Notes under the pieces: model-generated
Told to the model about the DNA's origin: nothing
Seen by the model: the letters and a program-made list of their open reading frames with translations, nothing else
Database searches by the model: none
Made by a program: the position numbers and the translations under genes
Shown here: one piece after another, positions 9,190-19,500 of the stretch
How positions within the stretch are numbered: the stretch's first letter is position 1
Layout of the letters: every line of letters starts with the position of its first letter
From: Nitrincola tibetensis
Lineage (GTDB): Bacteria; Pseudomonadota; Gammaproteobacteria; Pseudomonadales; Balneatricaceae
Length of the DNA: 64,000 nucleotides
Direction of reading: 5' to 3'
NCBI RefSeq assembly: GCF_003284585.1
Contig: NZ_QKRX01000002.1
Span: forward strand, 248,001 to 312,000

Positions 9190-9795
9190 GTGAAAGACCA
9201 AATCTGCACTAGCCGTAAAGCAGCTGAGTTACTCGGCGTAACACCACGAACAGTTCAGCTTTGGGCGGATGCAGGTATACTCGATGGCTGGAAAACACCT
9301 GGTGGTCACCGTCGTTTTAGCACCGCTTCCGTAATGAAACTTGCTGATGACATAGTAAACGGAAACCATGGCACAGACGATACCTCTATATCATCTGCCC
9401 GCCCTCGGGGCACCGAACCTGTTAGAATCCTCGTTGTTGAAGATGACAAAACCCTGACACGCCTCTATGACTTAACACTCAATAGCTGGGGGTTGCCTGT
9501 CGAGGTCATTTTAGCGAATGATGGCTATCAAGGCCTAATTGAGGTTGGCCGTTTTAATCCCGAACTCCTCATTTTAGACATGCAAATGCCAAATATTGAT
9601 GGTTTCTCGGTGATTGAAGCGCTCAAAAAGCAGAAACTTCTAAAAGACATGCACCTAATGATCATAACGGCGCTTACTGAACGAGAAGTAAAAGAGAAAG
9701 TTTCGTTAGGCCCGGATGTGACATTCATCCAAAAACCCATTCCTTTCTTAAAGGTTCGTGCAAAAGTTGAAAGCATACTTTTAAAACGGTCTTAG
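9190..9795 (+). CDS. MerR/excisionase-type HTH fused to a receiver domain
   Basis: 201 residues, GTG start with GAGGAT about 10 bases upstream. Residues about 5-55 are a MerR/BldC-like winged helix: TSRKAAELLGVTPRTVQLWADAGIL and the wing WKTPGGHRRF. Residues about 77-200 are a complete receiver domain: acidic residues in VVEDD, phosphoacceptor Asp in LLILDMQMPNIDGF, Thr/Ala in IITALTE, and Lys in FIQKPIP. The order is reversed compared with common response regulators, because the DNA-binding domain comes first. It presumably binds DNA under control of phosphorylation. The following genes encode another receiver protein and a hybrid kinase, which are possible partners, but no operon link across 9796-9920 is proven. 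Confidence 0.82.
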   Translation: MKDQICTSRKAAELLGVTPRTVQLWADAGILDGWKTPGGHRRFSTASVMKLADDIVNGNHGTDDTSISSARPRGTEPVRILVVEDDKTLTRLYDLTLNSWGLPVEVILANDGYQGLIEVGRFNPELLILDMQMPNIDGFSVIEALKKQKLLKDMHLMIITALTEREVKEKVSLGPDVTFIQKPIPFLKVRAKVESILLKRS

Positions 9796-9920
9796 GATAA
9801 TAAGCTGCCCAGCATAGACAACTTGCTACAGCTGATCATGCTTTTTTCGCCTGATATTGCTTCCGGATTTTCTGATTTGTGCTATGGTTAAGCTATAACA
9901 AAAAAATCTGGGGGTGACGT

Positions 9921-10862
9921 ATGCTATCGGTATCAGGCACGACTCTTTTAACGGTTGATGACTCCCCTCTCATTAATGAATACGCGCGCGGCATACTAGA
10001 GCGCTTAGGGGCAAAGCGTGTCTTTACTGCATTCAGTGGAGATGATGCATGCGTTCTACTTCGACGCAATAAAGATATACAGCTTGTCATCACCGACATA
10101 CAGATGGAGCATGGCAATGGATTGGCCTTACTTAAATCCATTCGCATGGGTGAAGATAATATACGCAGAGACATTCCCGTTATTGTTGTTACAGATTTTA
10201 GTTATAAATCTAATGTTATCAAGGCATTGCAGTTAAATTGCAATGGCTTTGTTAGCAAGCCAGTTAATGGTGAAATTTTAGCACGCAAGATTTCAGAAGC
10301 CCTGAATACCCACTTTGATCTCAAAACAGTTGATGAATATGCACAAGTCGATACCTCACTAACTGACGCTCAGTCTGAAACCCCAGAAAATGAGAATCTA
10401 CATCAAAAGAAAACATTGATTGATCGTGTGAGAGCATCTGGTGGAGTGCTCAGTGAAATGCCGCCTGGTTGGAGCCCTGAATATAAATCAGGAATAGAAG
10501 ACAGAGATAAGCTCTTAATCAAAATTTTCCATCTACAAGAATTAATTTTGAAGCATGTCATACACAAAAAAAATTCGAGTTCTCAACGACACTGTGATGA
10601 TCTGATTGATTGCACTAATGAATATGTTCAACAAGAAATTGAAGACCATCAAAGTCGCCCTTATTTCGATGCTGATTTGCATCAAAAAGAACATGATAAA
10701 ATTGTAAAAATGACTGAGGTTATTTGCAAGGCCATTACTGTTTCTCATGACACTAATAAAATTGTAAGCTATCTGAAGAAACTGCGTGAAACTTGGCATA
10801 GTCATATCATTCACTGGGATAAAGAGTTTCAAAACCTTGTGAATCATGAGGAGCAACAATGA
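9921..10862 (+). CDS. Receiver domain protein with degenerate hemerythrin-like domain
   Basis: 313 residues; strong site GGGGGTGA before ATG. Residues 1-125 are a receiver domain with the acidic pair in TVDDSP, phosphoacceptor Asp in VITDIQM, and Lys in FVSKPV. Residues about 190-310 have the spacing of bacteriohemerythrin: a Glu in YVQQE, then HQKEH 19 and 23 residues after the Tyr, then HIIHWD with His and Asp five apart. Two expected His ligands are different: the helix-2 His is Tyr, and the helix-1 His appears to be Asp or Lys. The diiron site may thus be altered or lost. The last four bases overlap the hybrid-kinase start (ATGA), so the two are co-translated and probably functional partners. 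Confidence 0.75.
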   Translation: MLSVSGTTLLTVDDSPLINEYARGILERLGAKRVFTAFSGDDACVLLRRNKDIQLVITDIQMEHGNGLALLKSIRMGEDNIRRDIPVIVVTDFSYKSNVIKALQLNCNGFVSKPVNGEILARKISEALNTHFDLKTVDEYAQVDTSLTDAQSETPENENLHQKKTLIDRVRASGGVLSEMPPGWSPEYKSGIEDRDKLLIKIFHLQELILKHVIHKKNSSSQRHCDDLIDCTNEYVQQEIEDHQSRPYFDADLHQKEHDKIVKMTEVICKAITVSHDTNKIVSYLKKLRETWHSHIIHWDKEFQNLVNHEEQQ

Positions 10863-13800
10863 ACCAATCAATAGCTCCTAACAAAAAAAATAAAATTTGC
10901 ATCATAGCCATAACCACTTTAATACTTTCTTTTTTAATAATTTTTATAGGTATAAATCTTTATTTTTCAACAAAAAGTAAAATCACACGAGATGTAGTAG
11001 AATCCTTTTCGAATGTGCTCGAAAAAGCCTACGCAGCCATAGACGAAATACACCAAAAAAGACTATCAAGCATCGCTGAAGTATCACAAGATCCTTTACT
11101 TCAGAATAGTATTATCGATATTACATCCAAAGATTTTGACCCACTTGCAACACAGCAAGCTAGAAGCATTATCAACCAAACTTTAAATAATAAAGACATA
11201 GAGATATACGCTTTATTTGATGAAAACTTTATACTTCGAAGTCAAAACTCAACAATTATAAACTTGGAATTTGTTGAAAATATACGAGAAAAATTGCGAT
11301 CTACAAACTTTGATGGTCATAATGTACATTATTTGAGCACATACAGAACGCCGGTAACATCATCTGAACATGGCAATACACCCTATTTCGTATACGCATC
11401 AAAAATTCACTTATTAAATGAAGATAAGACAATCTACTTAATTGTGGCAATGGAAACAGAGACGACATTTAGCAACTGGGTTCCTGAACTTGTCAGCCAG
11501 TATCATGGTGAGCTTTTATTTTTTGACAATGACTACTCATTGATAAGCAAGTCATATCACTACAATGAAATAAATAAACTGGATATTTTAAATAAAAAAA
11601 GACCTTCAGTCGAAAACATAAATCTAATCTCTAGCAATGAAGAAAATTTTTATTCTAAAAACTTATCCAGTTTAAATACTTATGACTCTAGCACCCATCG
11701 ATTTTTTATAACACCTTATACAAGCTATCATGGGATGGAGGTTCTAGGGGCAAGCAGTATGTACGCTCCTTTAAACGTAGGCATACTGACTGAAATCCAT
11801 GCCAAAATCCCATATCAACAACTGGAGCTATTTAAAGAGAGTTTGATTTATTACAGTGTTATCACAATTTTATTGATCTTAGTATTTTCTTTGTTTTATA
11901 GAAGACTGGTAGATGAGCTTGCCCATCGATTGCAAGATTCAACCGCAATATTTGAATCGACTAACGAGGGTATGATCATTTTTAATGCCCTAGGTGGTTG
12001 TATAATTAAGAAAAATAAAGCTGCTATTAAAAGTTTAGAGTTAGAGTCCGAAAATAATATTACCGAAATATTTGGAGAAGTGCTTGTCGATGGTATTCTT
12101 GACAGGGCTGCATCTGATTGTAGTAATACTTTTCAAGCAGCATTCACGGCATTTCATAGCATAAATAATCAAAAGGATATTGTTCTAGAAATTTTTGTAT
12201 CCCCTCTTCCACAAAAATCATCAAAAATAAAACCTGCACTAATTACCTTTAGAGATATTTCAGTTCAGTTCAATTATGATCTTGAAATGCAAGAACAGAA
12301 AGAAAAAGCTGAAATTGCAAGTCAGGCCAAGAGCAACTTCATGGCTACAATTAGTCATGAGCTAAGAACCCCCTTGCATACAATTATTGGCATGTTGGAA
12401 GCATTAATATCCACTTCTTTAACGGAAAGCCAAAGATACTATGCAAAAATTTCACAAGACTCAGCTGATAGTTTACTTGAAATTATCGACAACATTCTTG
12501 ACTTTATTAAAATAGAAGACAATAACTATGAATTAAGTGAAGCTTCGGTTAGTTTAAGAGGTATAGTTGACCGAATTGAAAAAAGATTAACCGACAAACT
12601 TAACAAAAATAACAATCGAATATCCATCCTCCTAGATCCAAATTACTCTGATCATATCAAAACTGACCCTGAACGACTGAGTCAGTGCATGTTTATATTA
12701 ATAGACAATGCGAATAAATTCACTAAAAATGGTGAGGTAGTAGTCTCAACTGAAATTCTTAAAGATGACGATAGCTGTACATGTTTAATTCGTGTATCCG
12801 ATACAGGCATTGGTATACCTGAAGACAAGCTCACTGCCATCTTTGAGTCATTCCAACAAGTTGATACAACAATCATGCGCCACTATGGTGGCATTGGTCT
12901 AGGATTGTCATTGCTTAAAGGGCTTATAAATCAATTAGGGGGTGATGTACAAGTCGAAAGTATTTTGGGCCATGGCACAAGATTCTGCATTAGCATCCCT
13001 TGTAAGCTTCCTAACCAAAAGGAAATTGACACATATGATGCTAAATTTACTAGATCTACAACCAATTTGTCTCCAGAAGAGCAAGATACAGTAGATTCGA
13101 AAAAACTCAAAGGAATACATGTATTAGCAGCCGAAGATAATGAAATAAACCAGGAAATGCTATCCATTCTTTTGTCGAAAATGCAGATAAAGTTTAATAT
13201 ATTTAACAATGGATTAGATCTCTTAACATATTTAGAAGCATCTAACTCTAGATGTGATTTAATTCTAATGGATTGCCATATGCCCATTATGGATGGCTTT
13301 ACCACGACGGCAAAAATACGACAGCTTCCTTCTCCCCTTTGTGATATTCCAATCATTGCCATTACAGCCGACGCTCTCATAGGTGATAGAGAAAGATGTT
13401 TAAAATCAGGTATGACTGATTATATTTCAAAGCCTGTGAAGCGAAATGATTTGCGTGCGATTCTGATTAAAAACCTAATTGGGCATGATGGTGTTGAGAC
13501 AAATGAGCAGCAAGTAGATTGGATGACGAATGGCTTTAGCCCTGAGGAAGCGGACGAATTATTTGGCTTGAATGATGATTTTAGAGAGGAAACTGACGTT
13601 GCCCAAGACTTTACTTCAGCTCACTTCGACCCCGAAGTGTTGATCAACGAAATTGGTGATATGGATATATCACTTAGCCTCTTTCAGCGCTTTATCGACA
13701 CGCTTGAAGCCGACGTATCAGATTTATCATCCCTTGTTGTTTTAAATCAACTCAGTGAGGCCAAAAAATCGGCGCATAAGATTAAAGGTGGAGCACGCAT

Positions 13801-13978
13801 GATTGGGTGTTCTCTTTTTGCTGACCTCTTACAAAATCTAGAACATGCGTGTCGAGATGAAAGTTCACAGCGCGCCCTGAATTTAATTGCTGATATAGAA
13901 ACACTAAGTCGTAATGTTAAAGATGACATCATCCTTTTTATCAATGCACACAGTAAAGATATTACTTTTGAAGGGTAA
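10859..13978 (+). CDS. Tripartite hybrid sensor histidine kinase (HisKA-HATPase-receiver-HPt)
   Basis: 1039 residues. Two transmembrane segments (about 12-35 and 333-352) flank a large periplasmic sensor. A PAS-like region (about 360-475) follows. Then come HisKA (FMATISHELRTPLHTIIG, about 495-512), HATPase (DNANKFTKNG; DTGIGIPEDKL; GGIGLGLSL) and a receiver (AAEDNEINQEML; LILMDCHMPIMDGF; YISKPV). The C-terminal HPt domain has SAHKIKGGARMIG with the phosphotransfer His. This is the ArcB/BarA-type layout for a four-step phosphorelay. The gene is visibly AT-rich compared with its neighbours (its first 60 bases are about 30% GC), which suggests transfer or weak codon selection. It is coupled to the receiver-hemerythrin gene by a 4-base overlap. 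Confidence 0.9.
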   Translation: MNQSIAPNKKNKICIIAITTLILSFLIIFIGINLYFSTKSKITRDVVESFSNVLEKAYAAIDEIHQKRLSSIAEVSQDPLLQNSIIDITSKDFDPLATQQARSIINQTLNNKDIEIYALFDENFILRSQNSTIINLEFVENIREKLRSTNFDGHNVHYLSTYRTPVTSSEHGNTPYFVYASKIHLLNEDKTIYLIVAMETETTFSNWVPELVSQYHGELLFFDNDYSLISKSYHYNEINKLDILNKKRPSVENINLISSNEENFYSKNLSSLNTYDSSTHRFFITPYTSYHGMEVLGASSMYAPLNVGILTEIHAKIPYQQLELFKESLIYYSVITILLILVFSLFYRRLVDELAHRLQDSTAIFESTNEGMIIFNALGGCIIKKNKAAIKSLELESENNITEIFGEVLVDGILDRAASDCSNTFQAAFTAFHSINNQKDIVLEIFVSPLPQKSSKIKPALITFRDISVQFNYDLEMQEQKEKAEIASQAKSNFMATISHELRTPLHTIIGMLEALISTSLTESQRYYAKISQDSADSLLEIIDNILDFIKIEDNNYELSEASVSLRGIVDRIEKRLTDKLNKNNNRISILLDPNYSDHIKTDPERLSQCMFILIDNANKFTKNGEVVVSTEILKDDDSCTCLIRVSDTGIGIPEDKLTAIFESFQQVDTTIMRHYGGIGLGLSLLKGLINQLGGDVQVESILGHGTRFCISIPCKLPNQKEIDTYDAKFTRSTTNLSPEEQDTVDSKKLKGIHVLAAEDNEINQEMLSILLSKMQIKFNIFNNGLDLLTYLEASNSRCDLILMDCHMPIMDGFTTTAKIRQLPSPLCDIPIIAITADALIGDRERCLKSGMTDYISKPVKRNDLRAILIKNLIGHDGVETNEQQVDWMTNGFSPEEADELFGLNDDFREETDVAQDFTSAHFDPEVLINEIGDMDISLSLFQRFIDTLEADVSDLSSLVVLNQLSEAKKSAHKIKGGARMIGCSLFADLLQNLEHACRDESSQRALNLIADIETLSRNVKDDIILFINAHSKDITFEG

Positions 13979-15191
13979 CCAATACGCTTTCAGCCCAAGC
14001 AACACTATTTAGATATTCTCTATTCAAAAACTGAAGGGTTTTAAGCGATTTACCTGCAATAGCCGCCTCTTCAAACTTTTCTATTAATATTAATAGCTTA
14101 CCCATAACCCCTGACCTCTGGAGTAACGCATCGGAAATTACCTCGGTAAAGCCGACTGAGTTTACAATCTCTTCCATGTCGGTATGCATGACTTTATCCA
14201 ATAATGAAAATAACCCCGTCGTAAATGCAATATCAGGATCAATATTCTTTAAACGCTCCGCGACTAGCTGGCACATATGAGCTCTAATCAGTAATTTTGG
14301 TAGTAACAATTGATGAATAGGGCCGTTTTTTGCTAAAAGTATAATCGTAGTCATCACCCGCAATCTATCTAAGCCCAATAGCATCAGTGCCTTCCCTAGG
14401 CTATCGATACGCTGTCCTCGGTTAAATAGTGGAGAGTTTGCATGGTGTAGAATCATGATGCACAAAGAAGGATCTTGGGCAACCAAGGCTTCTATGTACT
14501 CCATATTAGGCTCTGCTGTGTATAGTTCCCCTAGTATTCTTAACTGAGCGACACGATTGGCAGCACGGTTTTTTATACCTGGAGAGCCAATCGACTCTGA
14601 TTCTGCAAAGAAAAAACCTTGATAAAAATCAAAGCTTAGCTTTTGGCACTCACGAAAGATGGTTTCAGTTTCAATATAGCTTGCAACTGTTTTTACCGTT
14701 GTTAAATCTTCCATAAAACGACTCATTTCACTACGTGTTACAGCACAGCGCATATCCGCTTTAATAATGTCGGCAAAAGACAACAATGGATTTTTAAAGT
14801 CTTTGGATCTGACGCCATGTATTGCAAGTTCATAGCCTCTTGATTTCAAATCATGGAGATTTGAGCTAACAGCGTCGGTTAGCTCTGTTGAAATATCAAG
14901 CGTTATTACTATTCTGTTAGGGGGTAATGGCAGCATCTCTAAATTACGCAGCCAATGCTCTGACACGTTAAAAAACAAACGCCGCTCGCCAATCAGATGA
15001 TCTAAACCAATTTCATAAAAGGCTGTTGATGAGGCGCGCGCTGTTGCTGTTATAGGATCTGGAAATTCGGCCGTTTTCGCCCAAGCTGACGACCGATACA
15101 AAAGTTCATCGGCAACATGCCTAAGCTGGTCATCCCAGATAGGATGCAGTGCTATGCAATAATTTTCTTCAACCCTTGATGGATCTTTCAA
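13962..15191 (-). CDS. EAL-HDOD signalling protein (YuxH type)
   Basis: 409 residues. The N-terminal half looks like a degenerate EAL domain (DELLYRSSAW at the usual ExL position, then FFNVSEHWL, VITLDIS, ELAIHGV and IIKADMR). Catalytic metal-binding residues are largely missing, so cyclic-di-GMP hydrolysis is unlikely. The C-terminal half is an HDOD domain (about 200-390), including LFNRGQRIDSLGKALMLLGLDRLRV. Proteins of this type commonly modulate motility or surface behaviour through protein contacts. Its 3' end overlaps that of the convergent hybrid kinase by 17 bases. The ATG at 15191 is the start; no clear partner gene lies on its own strand. Confidence 0.82.
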   Translation of the reverse strand: MKDPSRVEENYCIALHPIWDDQLRHVADELLYRSSAWAKTAEFPDPITATARASSTAFYEIGLDHLIGERRLFFNVSEHWLRNLEMLPLPPNRIVITLDISTELTDAVSSNLHDLKSRGYELAIHGVRSKDFKNPLLSFADIIKADMRCAVTRSEMSRFMEDLTTVKTVASYIETETIFRECQKLSFDFYQGFFFAESESIGSPGIKNRAANRVAQLRILGELYTAEPNMEYIEALVAQDPSLCIMILHHANSPLFNRGQRIDSLGKALMLLGLDRLRVMTTIILLAKNGPIHQLLLPKLLIRAHMCQLVAERLKNIDPDIAFTTGLFSLLDKVMHTDMEEIVNSVGFTEVISDALLQRSGVMGKLLILIEKFEEAAIAGKSLKTLQFLNREYLNSVAWAESVLVTLQK

Positions 15192-15311
15192 GTTATTTTT
15201 CTCCTAGCAACCCTTGCGAGAGGTACGATTAGCTCATTAATCAATCATGCGTTTAAGTATGAAATATAATGTGCAAGGGTGCAAACAGAAAAATCGGAAA
15301 GTGCGAAATTA

Positions 15312-16211
15312 TTACAATCGTGCTAAACGTTGACGCTGATACACCAGAGCTGAGTCAGGAACAGTCCCACTCTCTCCTGTTTCAAGCCAGCGTCTGACGC
15401 GACCTGCATCACCAATAGGTGTTCTAAGACCATGAGAATCTAAAAACACAAGAGTGGTTAGCTTTCCTTTAATATTTGCGACCATCAATAAACAACGACC
15501 AGCCTCTTCAATATAGCCTGTTTTGCTCAAATGTACCTGCCAATTGGCATTTCTGACCAAAGGATTCGTATTCGTGTAAGACAAAGCATGCGAAGGGTTA
15601 ACAAAGTGCATATCGGCCTGCCCGATGGTGGACAAACGTCTAATTTCAGAATATTGATAGGTTGCAGAAGCAAGCTTTACTAAATCATTGGCTGAAGAGA
15701 CATTCGATGGAGAAAGTCCACTTGGATCAACAAAGCGTGTTTTTAACATTCCTAGAGATCGAGCGGTGGCATTCATTCGACTAATAAAGGCATCAACACC
15801 TCCAGGATAGTAATGGGCTAACACGTAAGTCGCCATGTTCTCAGATGACATCAATGCCATATGCAGCAAGTTGCGACGTGAAATTTGCGCCCCACTCCTT
15901 AAACGGCTATAGGTGTTTTTACCTGAGTTATCTCGATAAGGCACTAGGGTTAAACGCTCATCCAAGGATTGACCACTTTGCATGACAACCAGAGCTGTCA
16001 TTAGCTTGGTCAAGCTCGCAATGGGCATTTGAATATCTGCGTGTTTTGAATAGATGGGCTGGTCGGACCCTAATGGGGCAATAACGGCACTGACCGATGC
16101 CAGTGATAAACCAGCTGGATTTGCCGCGAGTATGTGAACAGGGTATGCGATGGAAATGCAAGCGACTACAGCAGCGCTCAGAAAGCGCCTTCTGCTAAGC
16201 AATGTTTTCAT
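15312..16211 (-). CDS. pbpG: D-alanyl-D-alanine endopeptidase (penicillin-binding protein 7 type)
   Basis: 299 residues with an N-terminal signal sequence (RRRF followed by a hydrophobic stretch to about residue 30). All three active-site motifs of the S11 peptidase family are present: SLTK with Ser66 and Lys69, SEN at 123-125, and KTG in HLSKTGYIEEAG. The sequence around DPSGLSPSNVSSANDL is typical of PbpG. It should cleave D-Ala-mDAP cross-links in peptidoglycan in the periplasm. There is no C-terminal beta-domain or membrane anchor of the larger DacA type. It lies just downstream of a small unknown gene on the same strand, 23 bases apart. Confidence 0.88.
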   Translation of the reverse strand: MKTLLSRRRFLSAAVVACISIAYPVHILAANPAGLSLASVSAVIAPLGSDQPIYSKHADIQMPIASLTKLMTALVVMQSGQSLDERLTLVPYRDNSGKNTYSRLRSGAQISRRNLLHMALMSSENMATYVLAHYYPGGVDAFISRMNATARSLGMLKTRFVDPSGLSPSNVSSANDLVKLASATYQYSEIRRLSTIGQADMHFVNPSHALSYTNTNPLVRNANWQVHLSKTGYIEEAGRCLLMVANIKGKLTTLVFLDSHGLRTPIGDAGRVRRWLETGESGTVPDSALVYQRQRLARL

Positions 16212-16234
16212 TTTAATGCCTTAAATACGATAGT

Positions 16235-16465
16235 TCAGCGTGACCAAGCTTTGACTTCTTTCATTAATTGGCTGATATCTAGCCCTAAGGAGTTGGCCAA
16301 TTGTTCAGTGCTGTTATAGCCAGGAGAGGCTGGTATTTTAAACTCACTTTTCTTTTCAATTTTTTCGCGCTTTCGCTTCTCAATAAGGGTATTAACCTGC
16401 AATTCCACTGCACATAGTTGCTCCATAGAGAGACCGCTGAGATACTCAAGTACAGGGTCAGACAT
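16235..16465 (-). CDS. Small conserved-looking hypothetical protein
   Basis: 76 residues when started at the internal ATG at 16465 (MSDPVLEYL), which has GAGGT about 10 bases upstream. A longer upstream extension is possible but has poor coding character. The protein is charged and helical, with a Lys/Arg/Glu-rich centre (EKRKREKIEKKSEF) and a C-terminal stretch (NSTEQLANSLGLDISQLMKEV) that could form a helix-turn-helix-like pair. I do not recognise a family. It lies between tamB and pbpG, all on the minus strand, and could be co-transcribed with pbpG. Confidence 0.55.
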   Translation of the reverse strand: MSDPVLEYLSGLSMEQLCAVELQVNTLIEKRKREKIEKKSEFKIPASPGYNSTEQLANSLGLDISQLMKEVKAWSR

Positions 16466-16556
16466 AGATGTTCTTACCTCGTTATATAGGGTATGTTTTA
16501 TCTGGCATGTTTTACGAGCTATTGGAAAGTCCACCAAGGGAACTCGCCAAAGTAAT

Positions 16557-16589
16557 CAAATCAAGCATCCTAGATGAATGCTTAATTTG
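16557..16589 (-). terminator. Candidate terminator after tamB
   Basis: CAAATCAAGCAT (16557-16568) pairs with ATGCTTAATTTG (16578-16589), a 12-bp stem with one G-T wobble (on the minus strand) and a 9-base loop. It starts 5 bases after the tamB stop. The stem is AT-rich and no long T tract follows, so strength is uncertain. Confidence 0.5.
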
Positions 16590-16593
16590 AAGT

Positions 16594-19500
16594 TTACCGC
16601 TCGCGGGTATAAAAAATATCGGCGCCACTGCCTAAGTTACTACTTTGTGTTTCAACACGCCACAATGAAGATAAGCGATAACTTAAGGTTAGCATTTCCA
16701 TGGACTCTAACAAACTAATTCCATAGCGGATATATAGCCTTGGCGTTAAATATTTACCAATGAAAAATGCTGAATCACCGGCGTCATCACTGGCAAACCC
16801 AAACTCATCTAAATTAAGGCCTTGCTGGAGTTGGCCAGTGATCGAGTTGCCCCCTTGGAGCGTGAGAGCCATAGCAGCCTGCATCATCATTGATTGCTCA
16901 GAAGCGGACGACTCACCTGGACCACGCCCTAATACAAGATACGACATAATACTGCTATCTGACATAGCAGGCACGGAAAATAATGTCATTTCAGGTGCTC
17001 GAATAGTGCCTGTAATTCTAGCACCGGCCTCTACTGTACCAACAAAGCGACTGACACGTAAATCTAATCCTGGATTATCTATTGGACCTCCAGTGTACAC
17101 AAGGCTTCCACGACTAATATTTAAATCTTGCCCGAAGAGTTTATAATCACCACTTTCAACTTGAATCGATCCTGACGCTCGCGTTGTAGTTTGTGCGTCA
17201 TCTGTGATTCTTAAGCGACCTAGCAAGCGCCCTTTAAATCCAAAGGCATCCACCTCAACTGAATCACCGAGTATCACCGACAAGTCAGTTAACAAGGGTA
17301 GATTACGTTGAGTTAAGCCTTCATCTTGATCTACTGTGAAAACCACATCGTCAGAGGCACGAACAACACTTTGCATCTGTTGTTTTGGTGGGCTGATTCG
17401 CGCGTAAGGAATAGTGACACTGCCACCTAAACGAATGGCATCTTCATCGACTATCACATTCAAGTCAGGTGAAATCCTAACACTAATTTCAGTATCCATT
17501 GCTTGAAAACTATCACCTTTAAGCGTCAAGTTGCCAATCTGATGCTGTAAATCATACTGACCGTCGATATTAATGAGTCCGTTCCCTGACCCTACTAATC
17601 CAATAAGACTCAACCGCTCGGATTGGTCACCTTCTGACACCAACTTTAAGCTCAGTGGACTTAAGCGTACACCTAAGGCAGGTAACTCAGCCGATCCATT
17701 CAAATATTCAAATTGACCATTAACCGCAGGCTCACTCAAGGTTCCGGCTAGCGCAAAGTTTGCCACAACCTGCCCTAGTATGCTTTGCACGTCTGGAACA
17801 AACACAGAGACGATACTCAAATCACTCATATTAATATTCAGGCTGCCCTCTAGACTTTGCCGTGATGACAGTTGCCCAACCGTTATATCAGCAAGAATAC
17901 GGCCATCCATTGCTGAGAAATCGGTTTCCAAACGAGCAGTCAACCGATCATTCATTAATTGTGCTGTCAAAACAATCGGATCAAGCGCAAGATCTGGTTG
18001 TTCACCTTGCGTATCCACTCGACCTGCAGTGGTGTTCAATGTTAGGTTTGCTTGCGGGGCTTGACTGCCTTGCTGACGGTAATCAGCTGAGAGATTTAAA
18101 GATGACTCAATCGACGCACCTGCTAGCCAAGGATCCAGAAGTGACAAGGATAGATCGGACAAAGCCAGGCTTGCACGGGTCAATCCATTTGCTTGCTGCG
18201 CCTCAAGACATAAACGTGCGTCTCCATCCTGCTGAATTAAACAGGCATTGCCTAGGTTAAAACCTGACGCGCTCGCCTGAATAGGTGCTGAGCTGCTCAA
18301 TCTCCAGCGCCCAATCTCTTCACGCCGTAAAGACAATGCACTGACTTGGCCATTCCAACGCTCATCTTGCCAAGCACCTGATACTGCCAATGACAAATCC
18401 AGAGGCTCGCCCACTAAGCTTATCTCGGCATTATGATTGTTAGGATATCCGGACGCGACAAGCTCGATACTCTTGAATGTTTCTCCTGCTGCGGTGATAT
18501 CAGAGAGCAGCAGTTTGATGTTAGACGCTTGAGTTCCAGCCAGATCGGTATAGACATCCCCTGAAATTGAACGAACACGGTTGTCTTGGAACGCTAAACT
18601 ATTGCCATTAATACGCGCATTAATCGCAGGGGTCATTAATGGGCCTTTCACATCTCCTGCCAAACTTAACAGCCCGGCCGCATCCGGTAAAACGGCCCTA
18701 AGATCAGGAACATTTAAACGAAAGGTTAAGGCGAGCAGTTCATCCACTGTCCCTTCAAGCTGGATAGAAGCAGCGCCTAAGCGCACAGCCAGATTATCAA
18801 TTTGTGTTCTTTGCCCTTGTAGCGAAAAAGAACCGCTCCCCGAAAGAGACTGTTCTCTTATCTCGCCGCTCAAAGACTCAAGACGCGCCACTAAAGAAGG
18901 CTGTGACCCCTCATTTAATTGTCCTTGGGTAGTCAAGTTAAGAGACAGCTTCCCTGGCCAATCAGGTGCGAATACTGCTGGATCCAACTCTTGTGCTTGT
19001 ATGGTTAAATCCCAGATAGGAAAAGGCATCCAGCCAGCACTACCGGACACAGTGACTTGGCCGCCCAGTGTATTCGCGACAAGATTAAATGCCTCTAACG
19101 CTTCGGTGTGGCCTCTGGCATTTAACTGCAACTCAGTATCAGGAATATCGGCACCTGAAATACGGGTGGACAATTCAATGACCATCTCACTTAGGTTTCC
19201 AGAAAGTGTCAAAAGTCCAGAAGGTGAAGCAATCAATGCAGGCTCTACGCGATTTACAAGCGGGTAAACGATGCCACTCCAGTTTGCACTGATTTCAAAC
19301 TGAGGGTCACTAAAGTGAGTCACTGACCCGGTCACCAACAACTCTGAAGGCGTATCACCAACGCTCGTTAAAAGACGTGTGATATTGATAACTTGTTCAA
19401 ATGGCTGAATTTTAGACTCTAATTGAATGTTGGCAGGTCCTGTCTCGGGGTGAGAGGTTGCGACCGAAAGCCCAACAAAAAAGTCATCAGCATCACCATC

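Noticed and set aside
16466-16537. Longer start for the small gene before pbpG
   Set aside because: The added residues (MVDFPIARKTCQ...) lack coding character and the internal ATG at 16465 has GAGGT upstream.
18581-19267. 228-codon plus-strand frame inside tamB
   Set aside because: It is antisense to the conserved beta-rich TamB sequence, has no ribosome-binding site of note and a protein sequence of low plausibility.
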